Positions 54,409 to 63,254 of a DNA stretch of 64,000 bases are shown piece after piece. The stretch lies in assembly GCF_000428845.1 (NCBI RefSeq), contig NZ_AUAS01000012.1:1-64000 (forward strand). Direction: 5' to 3'. The notes below the pieces were generated by a model. That model saw only the letters and a list, made by a program, of their open reading frames with translations, searched no databases and had not been told where the DNA came from. The translations under genes and the position numbers were made by a program. How positions within the stretch are numbered: position 1 is the first letter of the stretch; each line of letters opens with the position of its first letter. The DNA comes from Dyadobacter alkalitolerans DSM 23607. GTDB taxonomy: Bacteria; Bacteroidota; Bacteroidia; Cytophagales; Spirosomataceae.

Positions 54409-54900
54409 TTAACGCTTTCCAATGCCGTTTTCCGAAACTTTCATCTCCCCGGCAGCCCGGTGGATGGCTTTCCGGATGCGATCATATGTGCCGCACCGGC
54501 ATAGGTTTCCGCTCATAGCCGCATCAATGTCGGCATCCGTTGGATTGGGTTTGGATTTGAGCAGCGCCGCAGCAGACATGATCTGGCCCGACTGACAGTA
54601 ACCACATTGCGGGACCTGCTCTTCGATCCAGGCCTTTTGAAGTACATTCATTTTGCCATCTCCGATGCCCTCAATGGTTGTGATCCTATCATTTTTACCC
54701 ACGCCCGAAACCGGCAGCTGACAGGAGCGTGTGGGCTCTCCGTTCAGATGCACCGTACAGGCTCCGCACAGGGCCATTCCACAGCCAAACTTGGTGCCTT
54801 TTAAACCGGCAAAATCGCGGACGACCCATAGCAAAGGCATATCGGGCTCGACATCAACTTTTACCTTCTTTCCATTCAGTGATAGATTGTATATCGCCAT
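54409..54900 (-). CDS. (2Fe-2S) small subunit (IorA-like)
   Basis: A 163-residue iron-sulfur subunit with two [2Fe-2S] centres. The plant-ferredoxin cluster uses Cys40, 45, 48 and 60 ([10 protein letters not shown]...SC) and the helical one Cys99, 102, 134 and 136 (CGYCQSGQ... CRC). It has no signal peptide and rides with the Tat-exported large subunit. First gene of the pair, with 34 bases to the large subunit. It transfers electrons from the molybdenum centre to an external acceptor. Length and motifs match isoquinoline oxidoreductase alpha subunits. Confidence 0.93.
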   Translation of the reverse strand: MAIYNLSLNGKKVKVDVEPDMPLLWVVRDFAGLKGTKFGCGMALCGACTVHLNGEPTRSCQLPVSGVGKNDRITTIEGIGDGKMNVLQKAWIEEQVPQCGYCQSGQIMSAAALLKSKPNPTDADIDAAMSGNLCRCGTYDRIRKAIHRAAGEMKVSENGIGKR

Positions 54901-55073
54901 AGTAAAATATTATTAACATTATTCGCAAAAATGACCATCTAAATTACGAAAAAGGAAATTTTTTCAAATTTATATTTCGCAAAACCAGCGTTTTACGTGA
55001 TAAGCGGACAGACGCCTTTCGTCGGGACAAAAAACAACGTTAATTTTACCCCATCTCATTCTCAGACCTATTC

Positions 55074-56309
55074 ATGATTACAAACGACGCAGTTGTTCTT
55101 GGTTTATTAATGCTGATTTTAGCTGCTATTTTTTATACAGCTTCCGATGATAGCGCTGCCTGGAGGCGGTTTTATGCAGTAGTCCCACCGCTGTTGCTTT
55201 GCTATTTTATTCCCGGCCTGCTGAATTCGTTTGGCGTTGTTAATGGTCAGACCTCGCAGCTTTATCCGGTAATTTCCAAATATTTCCTTCCCGCTTGCCT
55301 TGTCTTTTTTACCATCGGCATGGACTGGCGCTCATTGAGCCGGTTAGGACCAAAAGCGTTGATTGCTATGCTGGTAGGAACGCTGGGGATCATGGTGGGC
55401 GGGCCATTTGCTTTGTGGATCGTGGGTCTGATCAGTCCGCAGACTGTTGCTGGCGAAGGTGCCGATGCGGTCTGGCGCGGGCTTGCCACCATTGCCGGAA
55501 GCTGGATCGGCGGCGGGGCTAACCAGACTGCATTAAGGGAAGTTTTTCAGCCCAGCGACGCGCTTTTTTCACAAATGGTGGCGGTGGATGTGCTTGTTGC
55601 AGAGCTATGGATGGCATTTCTGATCTACGGGGCAGGAAATGCCGTACGGATCGACCGCTGGCTCGGCGCTGACAGCCGGCCCATTGAGCAGATAAAGCAA
55701 CATCTTGATATACAGAACAAAACCAACGAGAACACGCCTGCCATGCGGGATTACATTTTCATGGGAGCAGCGGGCTTCGGCGCCACGGGAGCAGCACACT
55801 TTCTTGCAGACAATATCACGCCGTATCTGTCCGAAAACTACCCTTTTTTAGCTAAATACAGCCTTACCTCACCATTTTTCTGGGTGGTAACCATTGCTAC
55901 ATTCATTGGAATCGCCCTTTCGCTGACGCCTGTGCGAAGACTGGAACATGTGGGCGCCTCCAAGCTTGGTTCGGTATTCCTATATGTGCTGGTGGCAACG
56001 ATCGGAATGCAGATGGATCTGGGTGCGGTGGCAGGAAATCCGGGACTTTTTGCTATTGGCCTGATCTGGATCCTGACCCATGCCATCATTTTGGTTCTGG
56101 TTTGCAAATGGCTTAAAATCCCGTTCTTTTTTCTGGCAGTGGGAAGTCAGGCGAATGTGGGTGGCTCAGCTTCGGCGTCTGTGGTGGCCGCTGCCTTTCA
56201 CCCGTCACTGGCAACCGTCGGGGTTTTGCTTGCGATTCTGGGCTATGCGATCGGCACCTATGGGGGTTACCTGACGGCGCTGGTTATGCAATGGATCAGC
56301 GAGGGCTGA
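55074..56309 (+). CDS. DUF819 membrane protein
   Basis: A 411-residue inner-membrane protein with about eleven helices. It begins DAVVLGLLMLILAAIFYTAS and contains the family sequences FFTIGMDWRSLSRLGPKALI, GGPFALWIVGLISP and TIAGSWIGGGANQTALREVF, then FLADNITPYLSENYPFLA, GSVFLYVLVATIGMQMDLGA, and at the end FLAVGSQANVGGSASASVVA, SLATVGVLLAILGYAIGTYG. The two G-N-rich helix breaks (GGGANQTA and ANVGGSASA) suggest a pseudo-symmetric transporter, but no substrate is known. It converges with the MBL gene, with one base between the stops (56309 and 56311). Confidence 0.9.
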   Translation: MITNDAVVLGLLMLILAAIFYTASDDSAAWRRFYAVVPPLLLCYFIPGLLNSFGVVNGQTSQLYPVISKYFLPACLVFFTIGMDWRSLSRLGPKALIAMLVGTLGIMVGGPFALWIVGLISPQTVAGEGADAVWRGLATIAGSWIGGGANQTALREVFQPSDALFSQMVAVDVLVAELWMAFLIYGAGNAVRIDRWLGADSRPIEQIKQHLDIQNKTNENTPAMRDYIFMGAAGFGATGAAHFLADNITPYLSENYPFLAKYSLTSPFFWVVTIATFIGIALSLTPVRRLEHVGASKLGSVFLYVLVATIGMQMDLGAVAGNPGLFAIGLIWILTHAIILVLVCKWLKIPFFFLAVGSQANVGGSASASVVAAAFHPSLATVGVLLAILGYAIGTYGGYLTALVMQWISEG

Positions 56310-56310
56310 C

Positions 56311-57072
56311 CTACAAATCCAGCACAAGACCATCATAGGCCAGATGCACATGAGCAGGCAGCTCATTTTCAATGTCGGCATGCTTTCCTAGCTTATGGCT
56401 CATATGCACCAGATAGGCCTTTGGAACTTGCAGTTTTTCAATCAGTTCCAAAGATTGAGATAAAGTAAAATGAGAAAGATGCGGCTCTTTTTGCAGCGTA
56501 TCCAAAACCAGGACCTTCGATCCTAAGATCTTTTGCTGCTCTTTTTCAGAAATAAAATTGGCATCGGTAATGTAAGTAAAATCACCAACCCGGTAGCCGT
56601 AAACCGGCAACTTGTGGTGCATGGCCTCAATAGGCGTGAAGGTTACACTATGCACATCAAATGGCTCATTATCAATGTTATGAAGTTCAAAATGCGGCAC
56701 GCCCGGATATCTTTTTTCAGAAAAAGCGTAGGCGAACTCGTTTTGAATCTGCATTAAAACAGATTCTCTTCCGTAAAGTGGAATATCACGCTGGCTGCGG
56801 TGGTTGAAGGCGCGGATATCGTCGAGTCCGGCGGTGTGGTCCTTGTGCTGATGCGTAAAAATAGCTGCATCCAGGTCCTTTACATTGGCCCGGAGCATTT
56901 GCTGACGAAAGTCGGGCCCGGTGTCAATAACGAAAGATTTGCCATAAACCTGGATCCAAACGGAAGTCCTTAAACGCTTGTCGCGCGGGTCATCAGATCG
57001 GCAAACGGCACATTCACAGGCAATAACCGGTATTCCCTGTGATGTGCCGGTCCCTAAAAATATAATCCTCAT
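56311..57072 (-). CDS. MBL-fold metal-dependent hydrolase (PhnP-like)
   Basis: A 253-residue cytosolic metallo-beta-lactamase-fold phosphodiesterase-like protein. It opens MRIIFLGTGTSQGIPVIACE and has a cysteine pair CECAVC like PhnP. Metal ligands: THQHKDHTAG (HxHxDH), then the MHHKLPVYGYR loop, TDANF, and the C-terminal HMSHKLGKH. PhnP cleaves cyclic phosphodiesters in phosphonate metabolism; here no phn genes are near, so the substrate is open. The upstream response regulator gene ends 5 bases before its start, so they form an operon. Confidence 0.9.
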   Translation of the reverse strand: MRIIFLGTGTSQGIPVIACECAVCRSDDPRDKRLRTSVWIQVYGKSFVIDTGPDFRQQMLRANVKDLDAAIFTHQHKDHTAGLDDIRAFNHRSQRDIPLYGRESVLMQIQNEFAYAFSEKRYPGVPHFELHNIDNEPFDVHSVTFTPIEAMHHKLPVYGYRVGDFTYITDANFISEKEQQKILGSKVLVLDTLQKEPHLSHFTLSQSLELIEKLQVPKAYLVHMSHKLGKHADIENELPAHVHLAYDGLVLDL

Positions 57073-57077
57073 CAGGT

Positions 57078-57455
57078 TTATTCTGTCAAATGCGCGACCA
57101 CTTCAACCAGACGGTCAAAATTCAAAGGTTTCATCAGCGCATCGTCAAATCCTGCTTGTTTAAAGTCTTCATCCGAATAGTTTTTGGCGTTTCCGGTAAT
57201 GGCAACAATGGGCGTTTTAGCCTTTTTCTCGTTAGGCAATTTGCGGATGCTTCTTGCGCACTCCATTCCATCCATCACAGGCATATTGATATCCAGCAAA
57301 ATAATATCGAAATCCTCTTTTTCAAGAAGCTGCAAAACCTGCTCTCCGTTTTTCACGGACGTGATCTCGTAATGTTGAAATTCCAGAATCTTCCTTGCCA
57401 GATTTTGAATAACTGAGCTGTCTTCGGCAATGAGTACTCGTTTGGTGTATGACAT
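57078..57455 (-). CDS. Single-domain response regulator
   Basis: A 125-residue CheY-like receiver without output domain. The acidic pair is Glu11 and Asp12, the phospho-acceptor Asp55 (DIILLDINMPVMDG), switch Thr87 (VAITGNA) and Lys109 (LMKPLNF). It would shuttle phosphate between a histidine kinase and another protein. No kinase gene is adjacent. The gene precedes the MBL hydrolase by 5 bases. Divergent from the DUF1684 gene. Confidence 0.93.
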   Translation of the reverse strand: MSYTKRVLIAEDSSVIQNLARKILEFQHYEITSVKNGEQVLQLLEKEDFDIILLDINMPVMDGMECARSIRKLPNEKKAKTPIVAITGNAKNYSDEDFKQAGFDDALMKPLNFDRLVEVVAHLTE

Positions 57456-57641
57456 ATGATGGGTCAGGTATTGTGTTTAATAATTTGCCAGGGTCAATTT
57501 AGGGATATTTCATCCAAAGTCGCAACCTGGCGTGGTGCGAAGATTCAAAATTATCATAAAAAAGTAAATAAACATGTTATACTGTTTCAAAGCACCGTTT
57601 CGGGTGTAAGTTTGTGGTCCGATAAAAAATGATGAAGCGAT

Positions 57642-58301
57642 ATGTTCAAAAATAAAGTAATGCGATATAGCACCATTGCGATGGTAATCGCGATTCTAGC
57701 CTATTTTATAATAGAAAATTTCTCCGGAGCCGGCCCCAACACAAGCACCGATAATGCGGTCACTGATCCTGAACAGTATAAAAATGCGATACTTAAAGAG
57801 CGGGAAGCGAAAGATGAGCAGTTTAAAACAGCCGACGACTCTCCTATCAAGGACAAAGAAGGCTTTCACGGTCTGCATTACTTTCAGCCTGACCTGACTT
57901 ACCGCATCCGGGCGAGCATTTCGCCTTATACCAGTGATGATAAAGAAGTTATTGTCAAATACACAGACGGCACATCCGAGAAATATGAGAAATATGGTTA
58001 TGCCCATTTCAAAATCGGTGATCAGGCTTTAAAACTGCTCCTGCTGAAAAACGAGAGCGTGATTTCAGTGCTTTTCAAAGATGCATCTAACGGAAAACAA
58101 ACGTATGGGGGTGGCCGCTACCTGGATTACCCCCTTTCAGAGGTTAAAAATAATGTCATCATCCTCGATTTCAACAAGGCATATAATCCCTATTGCGTAT
58201 ATCAGGAAACTTACGCATGTCCGGTTCCGCCAGCCGAAAACACGCTTTCTGTTGCCATACCCGCTGGTGAACAAATGGAAATTCTGATTCATAACGAATA
58301 G
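57642..58301 (+). CDS. DUF1684 protein
   Basis: A 219-residue exported or anchored protein. Signal helix about 9-25 (YSTIAMVIAILAYFIIENF). The domain (about 45-219) matches DUF1684: KNAILKEREAKDEQFKTADD, GFHGLHYFQPDLTYRIRASI, YAHFKIGDQALKLLLLKNES, FKDASNGKQTYGGGRYLDYP and the closing ILDFNKAYNPYCVYQETYAC, CPVPPAENTLSVAIPAGE. The YGGGRYLD and NPYC segments are family constants; function unknown. A -7-like TAAGTTTG is at 57607-57614, 28 bases upstream of the ATG. Confidence 0.88.
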   Translation: MFKNKVMRYSTIAMVIAILAYFIIENFSGAGPNTSTDNAVTDPEQYKNAILKEREAKDEQFKTADDSPIKDKEGFHGLHYFQPDLTYRIRASISPYTSDDKEVIVKYTDGTSEKYEKYGYAHFKIGDQALKLLLLKNESVISVLFKDASNGKQTYGGGRYLDYPLSEVKNNVIILDFNKAYNPYCVYQETYACPVPPAENTLSVAIPAGEQMEILIHNE

Positions 58302-58373
58302 GGCAGTTTTATTTAAACATTTTGAAAAGGCAATAACTATCGCAGCCTTGCGGCGTCGTTCCAGTTAAATCCT

Positions 58374-58381
58374 TAATTTTG
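58374..58381 (+). promoter_or_regulatory. Candidate -7 element before pheT
   Basis: TAATTTTG fits TAnnTTTG 48 bases upstream of pheT. A TTG at 58348-58350 is 23 bases away, longer than usual, so the -33 element is uncertain. Confidence 0.4.
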
Positions 58382-58429
58382 TAATCCGGCTTCCAAGTCG
58401 GTTGAATCCATATTTTTGAAAGCATTCGC

Positions 58430-60859
58430 ATGAAGATCTCCTATAAGTGGCTTAAAGAATTAATAGAAATAACAGAATCTCCGGAAGAAATCGGCAAAAT
58501 ACTGACCGCAACCGGACTGGAAGTCGAAAGCATTGAGGAGATTGAATCCATCAAAGGAGGTCTGCAAGGCGTTGTGATCGGTGAGGTGCTTACCCGCGAA
58601 AAACATCCGGAAGCCGACCGTCTGAGCCTGACGACCGTTGATGTGGGCGGTGAAAATCCATTATCCATTGTTTGTGGCGCCGCTAATGTGGCTGCCGGTC
58701 AGAAAGTGGTGGTAGCAACCGTTGGAGCCACATTATATCCGACGGGAAGCGACCAGCCATTGGTTTTAAAGAAATCAAAAATCAGGGGCGCTCTGTCGGA
58801 AGGAATGATCTGCGCCGAAGATGAATTAGGGGTCGGCTCGTCACACGACGGGATTTTGGTGCTGGACACTGATCTTCCCAACGGCACACCAGCCAGCGAA
58901 TATTTTGGTATCTCTTCTGATTATCTAATAGAAATCGGCCTTACGCCTAACCGTGCAGACGCGGCATCACATTATGGGGTTGCGCGTGACCTGAAAGCCT
59001 ATTTTAATCGTGAGATAAAACTTCCGTCCGTTGATGATTTTGCAGTCAATAACGAAAACCTACCATTTGAAGTCGAAGTACGCAATCCGGAAGCTGCGCC
59101 CCGATATGCCGGCCTGACCATCACCGGTTTGAAAGTAGCCGAATCACCCGAGTGGCTGAAACAGCGACTGGCAACGATCGGAATCCGCTCGATTAATAAC
59201 ATTGTTGACATTACAAATTTTATCTGCCATGAGCTGGGCCAGCCCATGCATGCATTTGATGCCGATAAGGTTACCGGCAACAAGGTGATCGTTACCACCG
59301 TGCCAGCTGAGACAACATTTGTGACATTGGATGGCGTGGAAAGGAAACTTTCGGATTCTGATCTGATGATCTGCAATGCAGGGACAGGCGGCAATCCGGA
59401 GCCTATGTGCATTGCCGGGATTTTTGGCGGGCTCACTTCTGGTGTCACCAATGAAACCACTTCCATATTCCTTGAATCTGCCTATTTCTCGCCTGTATGG
59501 GTGCGTAAAACGGCACAGCGCTTTGCATTAAAAACGGATTCTTCTTTCCGCTTCGAGCGTGGAACGGACCCTAATATGCCTTTGTATGCGTTGAAAAGGG
59601 CAGCATTGCTGATACAGGAAATTGCAGGCGGCACTGTTTCCTCCAACATTACAGACATTTACCCAGATCCAGTTGCGGATTTTGAAGTGAAAATGACTTA
59701 CCGCAACATTGACAGGTTGATTGGTAAATCATTGGATAAAACACTCATTACTAATATTCTAAGCGGCCTGGATATAAAAATTCAGGACCAAACCGAAGCC
59801 GGTTTTACGGCCATAGTGCCACCTTACCGCGTGGACGTGCAGCGGGAAGCGGATGTGATTGAAGAAATCCTGCGCATTTACGGTTTCGGCCAAGTGGAAC
59901 TCTCTGAGGCGCTTAGCTCGGATTATTTGTCAGACTTCCCTGTTAATGATCCTGAAAAACTAAAACTGCGCGTTGCCGAGCTGCTGGTGGCAAATGGTTT
60001 TAACGAAATGATCAATAATTCGCTGACCAAGCCCGATTACCATGCCTCATTAGCGGAAAGTATTCAGGGTAACCCGGTCAAGATCCTGAATTATCTGAGC
60101 GAAGACCTGTCCGTGATGCGCCAGACGCTGATTTTTTCCGGTTTGGAGGTCATAGCTTACAATAGCAACCGCCGCCAGAAGGATTTGAAGCTTTTTGAGT
60201 TTGGCAAAACCTATAACGAGATCAGCGAAAAATATGTTGAAAAAGAAAGACTGGCTGTTTTCTTAACGGGCAACATAGGACAGGAAAGCTGGTTTGAGAA
60301 GTCACGTGAAGTCGTTTTCCATGATCTGGCAGGCTTTGTTATGCAGGTTTTATCAGCGGTTAAGATCAAGGATGTGGAAAGGGCTGAGGCAGATGCGGCG
60401 ATTTTTAAATTTGGAACAACATTAACATTAAACCGCAAGCCTGTTGTCACATTTGGACAACTTCAAGCGGCTATTGCTAAAAAGCTTGATATTAAGGCGC
60501 CTGTTTTTTACGCAGATTTTGATTGGGATTATATGCTCAAACAATACGATGCGTTTGTCCAGTACAAAGAAGTAGCGAAGTTTCCCGAAGTGCGCCGGGA
60601 TCTTTCGGTTGTGGTTAACAAGAACATTACTTTTGACGAGCTGCGCCAGATCGCGTATAAGACGGAAAGGCAGCTTTTGCGCGCAGTAAACGTGTTTGAT
60701 GTCTATGAAGGCGCGAACCTGGGAGGTAAGAAATCGTATTCGGTAAGCTTCATTTTACAGGACGATCAGCAAACATTGACCGACAAAGTGATTGACAAAA
60801 CCATGCAGCGGTTGATTTCTGCTTACGAACGGGAATTTGAGGCCGTGATCAGGAAATAA
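58430..60859 (+). CDS. pheT: Phenylalanine--tRNA ligase beta subunit
   Basis: An 809-residue cytosolic subunit of the alpha2-beta2 synthetase that charges tRNA-Phe. Domains in order: N-terminal (MKISYKWLKELIEITESPEE), EMAP/tRNA-binding domain (about 40-150, GEVLTREKHPEADRLSLTTV, ICAEDELGVGSSHDGI), B3/B4 editing domain (about 205-395, RYAGLTITGLKV, FRFERGTDP), B5 (about 400-475), catalytic-like domain (YRVDVQREADVIEEILRIYG) and the C-terminal anticodon-binding FDX-ACB domain (about 715-809, FPEVRRDLSVVVN). pheS is not in the window, as is usual in this phylum. It starts the cluster pheT, coiled-coil protein, zapA, rny. Confidence 0.97.
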   Translation: MKISYKWLKELIEITESPEEIGKILTATGLEVESIEEIESIKGGLQGVVIGEVLTREKHPEADRLSLTTVDVGGENPLSIVCGAANVAAGQKVVVATVGATLYPTGSDQPLVLKKSKIRGALSEGMICAEDELGVGSSHDGILVLDTDLPNGTPASEYFGISSDYLIEIGLTPNRADAASHYGVARDLKAYFNREIKLPSVDDFAVNNENLPFEVEVRNPEAAPRYAGLTITGLKVAESPEWLKQRLATIGIRSINNIVDITNFICHELGQPMHAFDADKVTGNKVIVTTVPAETTFVTLDGVERKLSDSDLMICNAGTGGNPEPMCIAGIFGGLTSGVTNETTSIFLESAYFSPVWVRKTAQRFALKTDSSFRFERGTDPNMPLYALKRAALLIQEIAGGTVSSNITDIYPDPVADFEVKMTYRNIDRLIGKSLDKTLITNILSGLDIKIQDQTEAGFTAIVPPYRVDVQREADVIEEILRIYGFGQVELSEALSSDYLSDFPVNDPEKLKLRVAELLVANGFNEMINNSLTKPDYHASLAESIQGNPVKILNYLSEDLSVMRQTLIFSGLEVIAYNSNRRQKDLKLFEFGKTYNEISEKYVEKERLAVFLTGNIGQESWFEKSREVVFHDLAGFVMQVLSAVKIKDVERAEADAAIFKFGTTLTLNRKPVVTFGQLQAAIAKKLDIKAPVFYADFDWDYMLKQYDAFVQYKEVAKFPEVRRDLSVVVNKNITFDELRQIAYKTERQLLRAVNVFDVYEGANLGGKKSYSVSFILQDDQQTLTDKVIDKTMQRLISAYEREFEAVIRK

Positions 60860-60894
60860 GAGTTTTGGTTGACAGCATTATTAAGGCCAAAAAA

Positions 60895-61239
60895 ATGGAA
60901 AGGAGCATCGAGCGCATCATTGAGCATAAGTTGACCGACCTTGAGAAAAAACTCGAGTTCCTGATCAACATTAAAGAGAAACTAAACTGGTCAATATCAG
61001 AGCTGCAACGCGAAAATGCCGAACTGCGTGCATCGAATAACCAACTCAAGGAAGAAGCAAAAGAAATAAAGAAAAAATACACTAGTTTGGAAAAAGACTT
61101 TAATAAGTCTAAAAGTTTCGCTAAAATTGTCACTAGTAAACTGACACCAACAAGCGGAATCGCCGAACTGAAAGACTCAGTTGAAAGATATATACAAGAG
61201 ATCGATAAGTGCATAGAATTGCTTGAAGATACCTTATGA
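60895..61239 (+). CDS. Coiled-coil protein (ZapB-like position)
   Basis: A 114-residue coiled-coil protein: EHKLTDLEKKLEFLINIKEK, LNWSISELQRENAELRASNN, QLKEEAKEIKKKYTSLEKDF. ATG at 60895 is the first credible start; a TTG start at 60865 just after pheT would add ten residues. Its stop overlaps the zapA start by four bases (ATGA), so translation is coupled. Place and structure suggest a ZapA partner in division, like ZapB, but homology is not claimed. The last 40 residues hold a second helix (AELKDSVERYIQEIDKCIEL). Confidence 0.75.
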   Translation: MERSIERIIEHKLTDLEKKLEFLINIKEKLNWSISELQRENAELRASNNQLKEEAKEIKKKYTSLEKDFNKSKSFAKIVTSKLTPTSGIAELKDSVERYIQEIDKCIELLEDTL

Positions 61240-61547
61240 AAAAAAATAACATACCCAATCCGGACGTTTCTGTCTTTATAAAACTGCTGGACAGGGGTTT
61301 CAAACTGAGCGTTCCGGCGGATCAGGAGAAATTCTACAGGGATGGGTATGAGGTGTTCATGCAACGCGTGCAGCAGCATAAATTAAAAGGAAAAGTATAC
61401 GGTGACATTGAAGCAATTGCACTTACTTCTATTGAATGCCTTGTAGCATTACAACGGAACCAGGAGCAAATGGATAATTTGGTGATGGCTTTTAAAAACA
61501 GGGTAGAAAAGCTTGATGAAACCATTACCAGCGCGATAGAAGGCTAA
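61236..61547 (+). CDS. zapA: Cell division protein ZapA
   Basis: A 103-residue cytosolic protein that cross-links FtsZ filaments. Residues about 5-45 are the ZapA beta-strand/globular part (VSVFIKLLDRGFKLSVPADQ, EKFYRDGYEVFMQR) and 60-100 the coiled coil (IEAIALTSIECLVALQRNQE). Slightly divergent, so the name rests on length, layout and genomic place. Overlaps the coiled-coil gene upstream by four bases, and rny follows 120 bases later. Confidence 0.82.
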   Translation: MKKNNIPNPDVSVFIKLLDRGFKLSVPADQEKFYRDGYEVFMQRVQQHKLKGKVYGDIEAIALTSIECLVALQRNQEQMDNLVMAFKNRVEKLDETITSAIEG

Positions 61548-61667
61548 AAGCTCGGCACCAAAAACCTTTATTTATACGGATTACTCTTTATCTTCTTTCA
61601 ATCCTTTCATCTTCGGCATTTTCACGCGGGTTAGTCGGTAAAACCAACTATATATAACCTTACTGAA

Positions 61668-63239
61668 ATGTCAAATTCATTAATTTTCATCCTTGTCCTG
61701 TCCGACATTATCGCCATTGGTGTGGGGATTTTCGCAGGAAAATTCATTTTTCAGAGGTCGTTTGACCAGAAAGAAAAGGAAGCGCAGGAGCGCGCAGCCG
61801 AAATTCTCCGTAATGCCGAAAGTGCTGCTGAAAACATAAAGAAAGATCGAATCCTTGAAGCCAAGGAAAAATACCTGAGACTAAAAGGTGAGTTTGAAGA
61901 AGATGCCAACAAAAAACGCGTGATCCTTCAAACCAATGAGCAAAAATTAAAGCAGCGCGAGCAAAGCCTTAACCAGACCATTGAAGCAAACAAGCGTCGC
62001 GAAAACGAGCTTGAAGCGCTGAAAACAAACTTGAACTCGCAGCTCGAAACGGCCACAAAACGCCGCGAAGAAGCAGAGAAGTCACTTGCACAACAGGTTA
62101 CTCAACTAGAAAAAATCGCGAATCTTACCGCCGATCAGGCGCGTGAGCAGTTAATAGACGCATTGAAAGCAGAGGCCGACACCAGGGCCGGATCGTATGT
62201 GAAAAGTGCGATGGAAGAAGCCCGCCTTACAGCCACCAAAGAAGCCAAAAAGATTGTTATCGAAACCATCCAGCGCACGGCCGCGGAACATGCGATCGAA
62301 AACTGCGTTTCTGTTTTCAACATTGAAAACGACGATATCAAAGGAAAGATCATTGGCCGCGAGGGACGTAACATTCGCGCCCTGGAAGCTGCAACGGGCG
62401 TTGAGATCATTGTAGACGACACCCCAGAAGCGATCGTGATCTCCGGATTTGATCCGGTAAGAAGAGAAATTGCCAGACTTTCGCTGCACCGCCTGGTTCA
62501 GGACGGAAGGATCCACCCGGCCAGAATTGAAGAGGTTGTTGCCAAAACACGCAAGAACATTGACGACGAGATTGTTGAGATCGGTGAAAGAACTGTGATC
62601 GACATGGGCATACACGGGCTTCACCCTGAGCTTGTTAAGATGATCGGCCGCATGCGTTTCCGTTCTTCTTACGGGCAAAACCTGCTGCAACATTCACGTG
62701 AGGTGGCTAAGCTTTGCGCTACGATGGCTTCTGAACTTGGGCTTAACACGAAACTGGCTAAAAGAGCTGGTCTGCTGCACGATATTGGTAAGGTCTGGCC
62801 GGAAGAATCCGACCTTCCACACGCAATATTAGGTATGGAGCTGGCCAAAAAATACAAGGAAAACCCTGAGGTGTGCAACGCCATTGGTGCCCACCACGAT
62901 GAAATTGAGATGACAAGCATCCTCTCCCCGATTATTCAGGTTTGTGATGCGATTTCAGGTTCTCGCCCGGGAGCACGCAGGGAAATGATGGAGTCTTACA
63001 TTCAAAGGCTGCGTGATCTTGAAAACATGGCATTGTCGTTTGACGGTGTTGAAAAATGTTATGCGATCCAGGCGGGCCGCGAGCTGCGCGTGATCATTGA
63101 CGCAGATAATGTTTCGGATGAAAAGGCAGGGATGCTTTCTTTCGATATTTCACAAAAAATTGAAAAAGAAATGCAGTATCCCGGACAAATTAAAATTACA
63201 GTAATCCGTGAGATGCGTTCAGTAGCGTATGCGCGTTAA
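61668..63239 (+). CDS. rny: Ribonuclease Y
   Basis: A 523-residue membrane-anchored endoribonuclease that starts mRNA turnover. N-terminal helix about 4-25 ([20 protein letters not shown]), long charged coiled coil (about 28-190), KH domain (about 210-275, [20 protein letters not shown]), HD domain with His371-Asp372 ([20 protein letters not shown]) and GAHHDEIEM, and the C-terminal [35 protein letters not shown]. All family motifs are in place. Follows zapA by 120 bases. Start ATG at 61668. Confidence 0.97.
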   Translation: MSNSLIFILVLSDIIAIGVGIFAGKFIFQRSFDQKEKEAQERAAEILRNAESAAENIKKDRILEAKEKYLRLKGEFEEDANKKRVILQTNEQKLKQREQSLNQTIEANKRRENELEALKTNLNSQLETATKRREEAEKSLAQQVTQLEKIANLTADQAREQLIDALKAEADTRAGSYVKSAMEEARLTATKEAKKIVIETIQRTAAEHAIENCVSVFNIENDDIKGKIIGREGRNIRALEAATGVEIIVDDTPEAIVISGFDPVRREIARLSLHRLVQDGRIHPARIEEVVAKTRKNIDDEIVEIGERTVIDMGIHGLHPELVKMIGRMRFRSSYGQNLLQHSREVAKLCATMASELGLNTKLAKRAGLLHDIGKVWPEESDLPHAILGMELAKKYKENPEVCNAIGAHHDEIEMTSILSPIIQVCDAISGSRPGARREMMESYIQRLRDLENMALSFDGVEKCYAIQAGRELRVIIDADNVSDEKAGMLSFDISQKIEKEMQYPGQIKITVIREMRSVAYAR

Positions 63240-63254
63240 TCAGCCAAAAAATAC

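Noticed and set aside
61548-61667. 6S RNA in the zapA-rny gap, where I recall it in other Bacteroidota
   Set aside because: The 120 bases are pyrimidine-rich and I could not find the long imperfect hairpin; a covariance search (6S-Flavo model) would decide.
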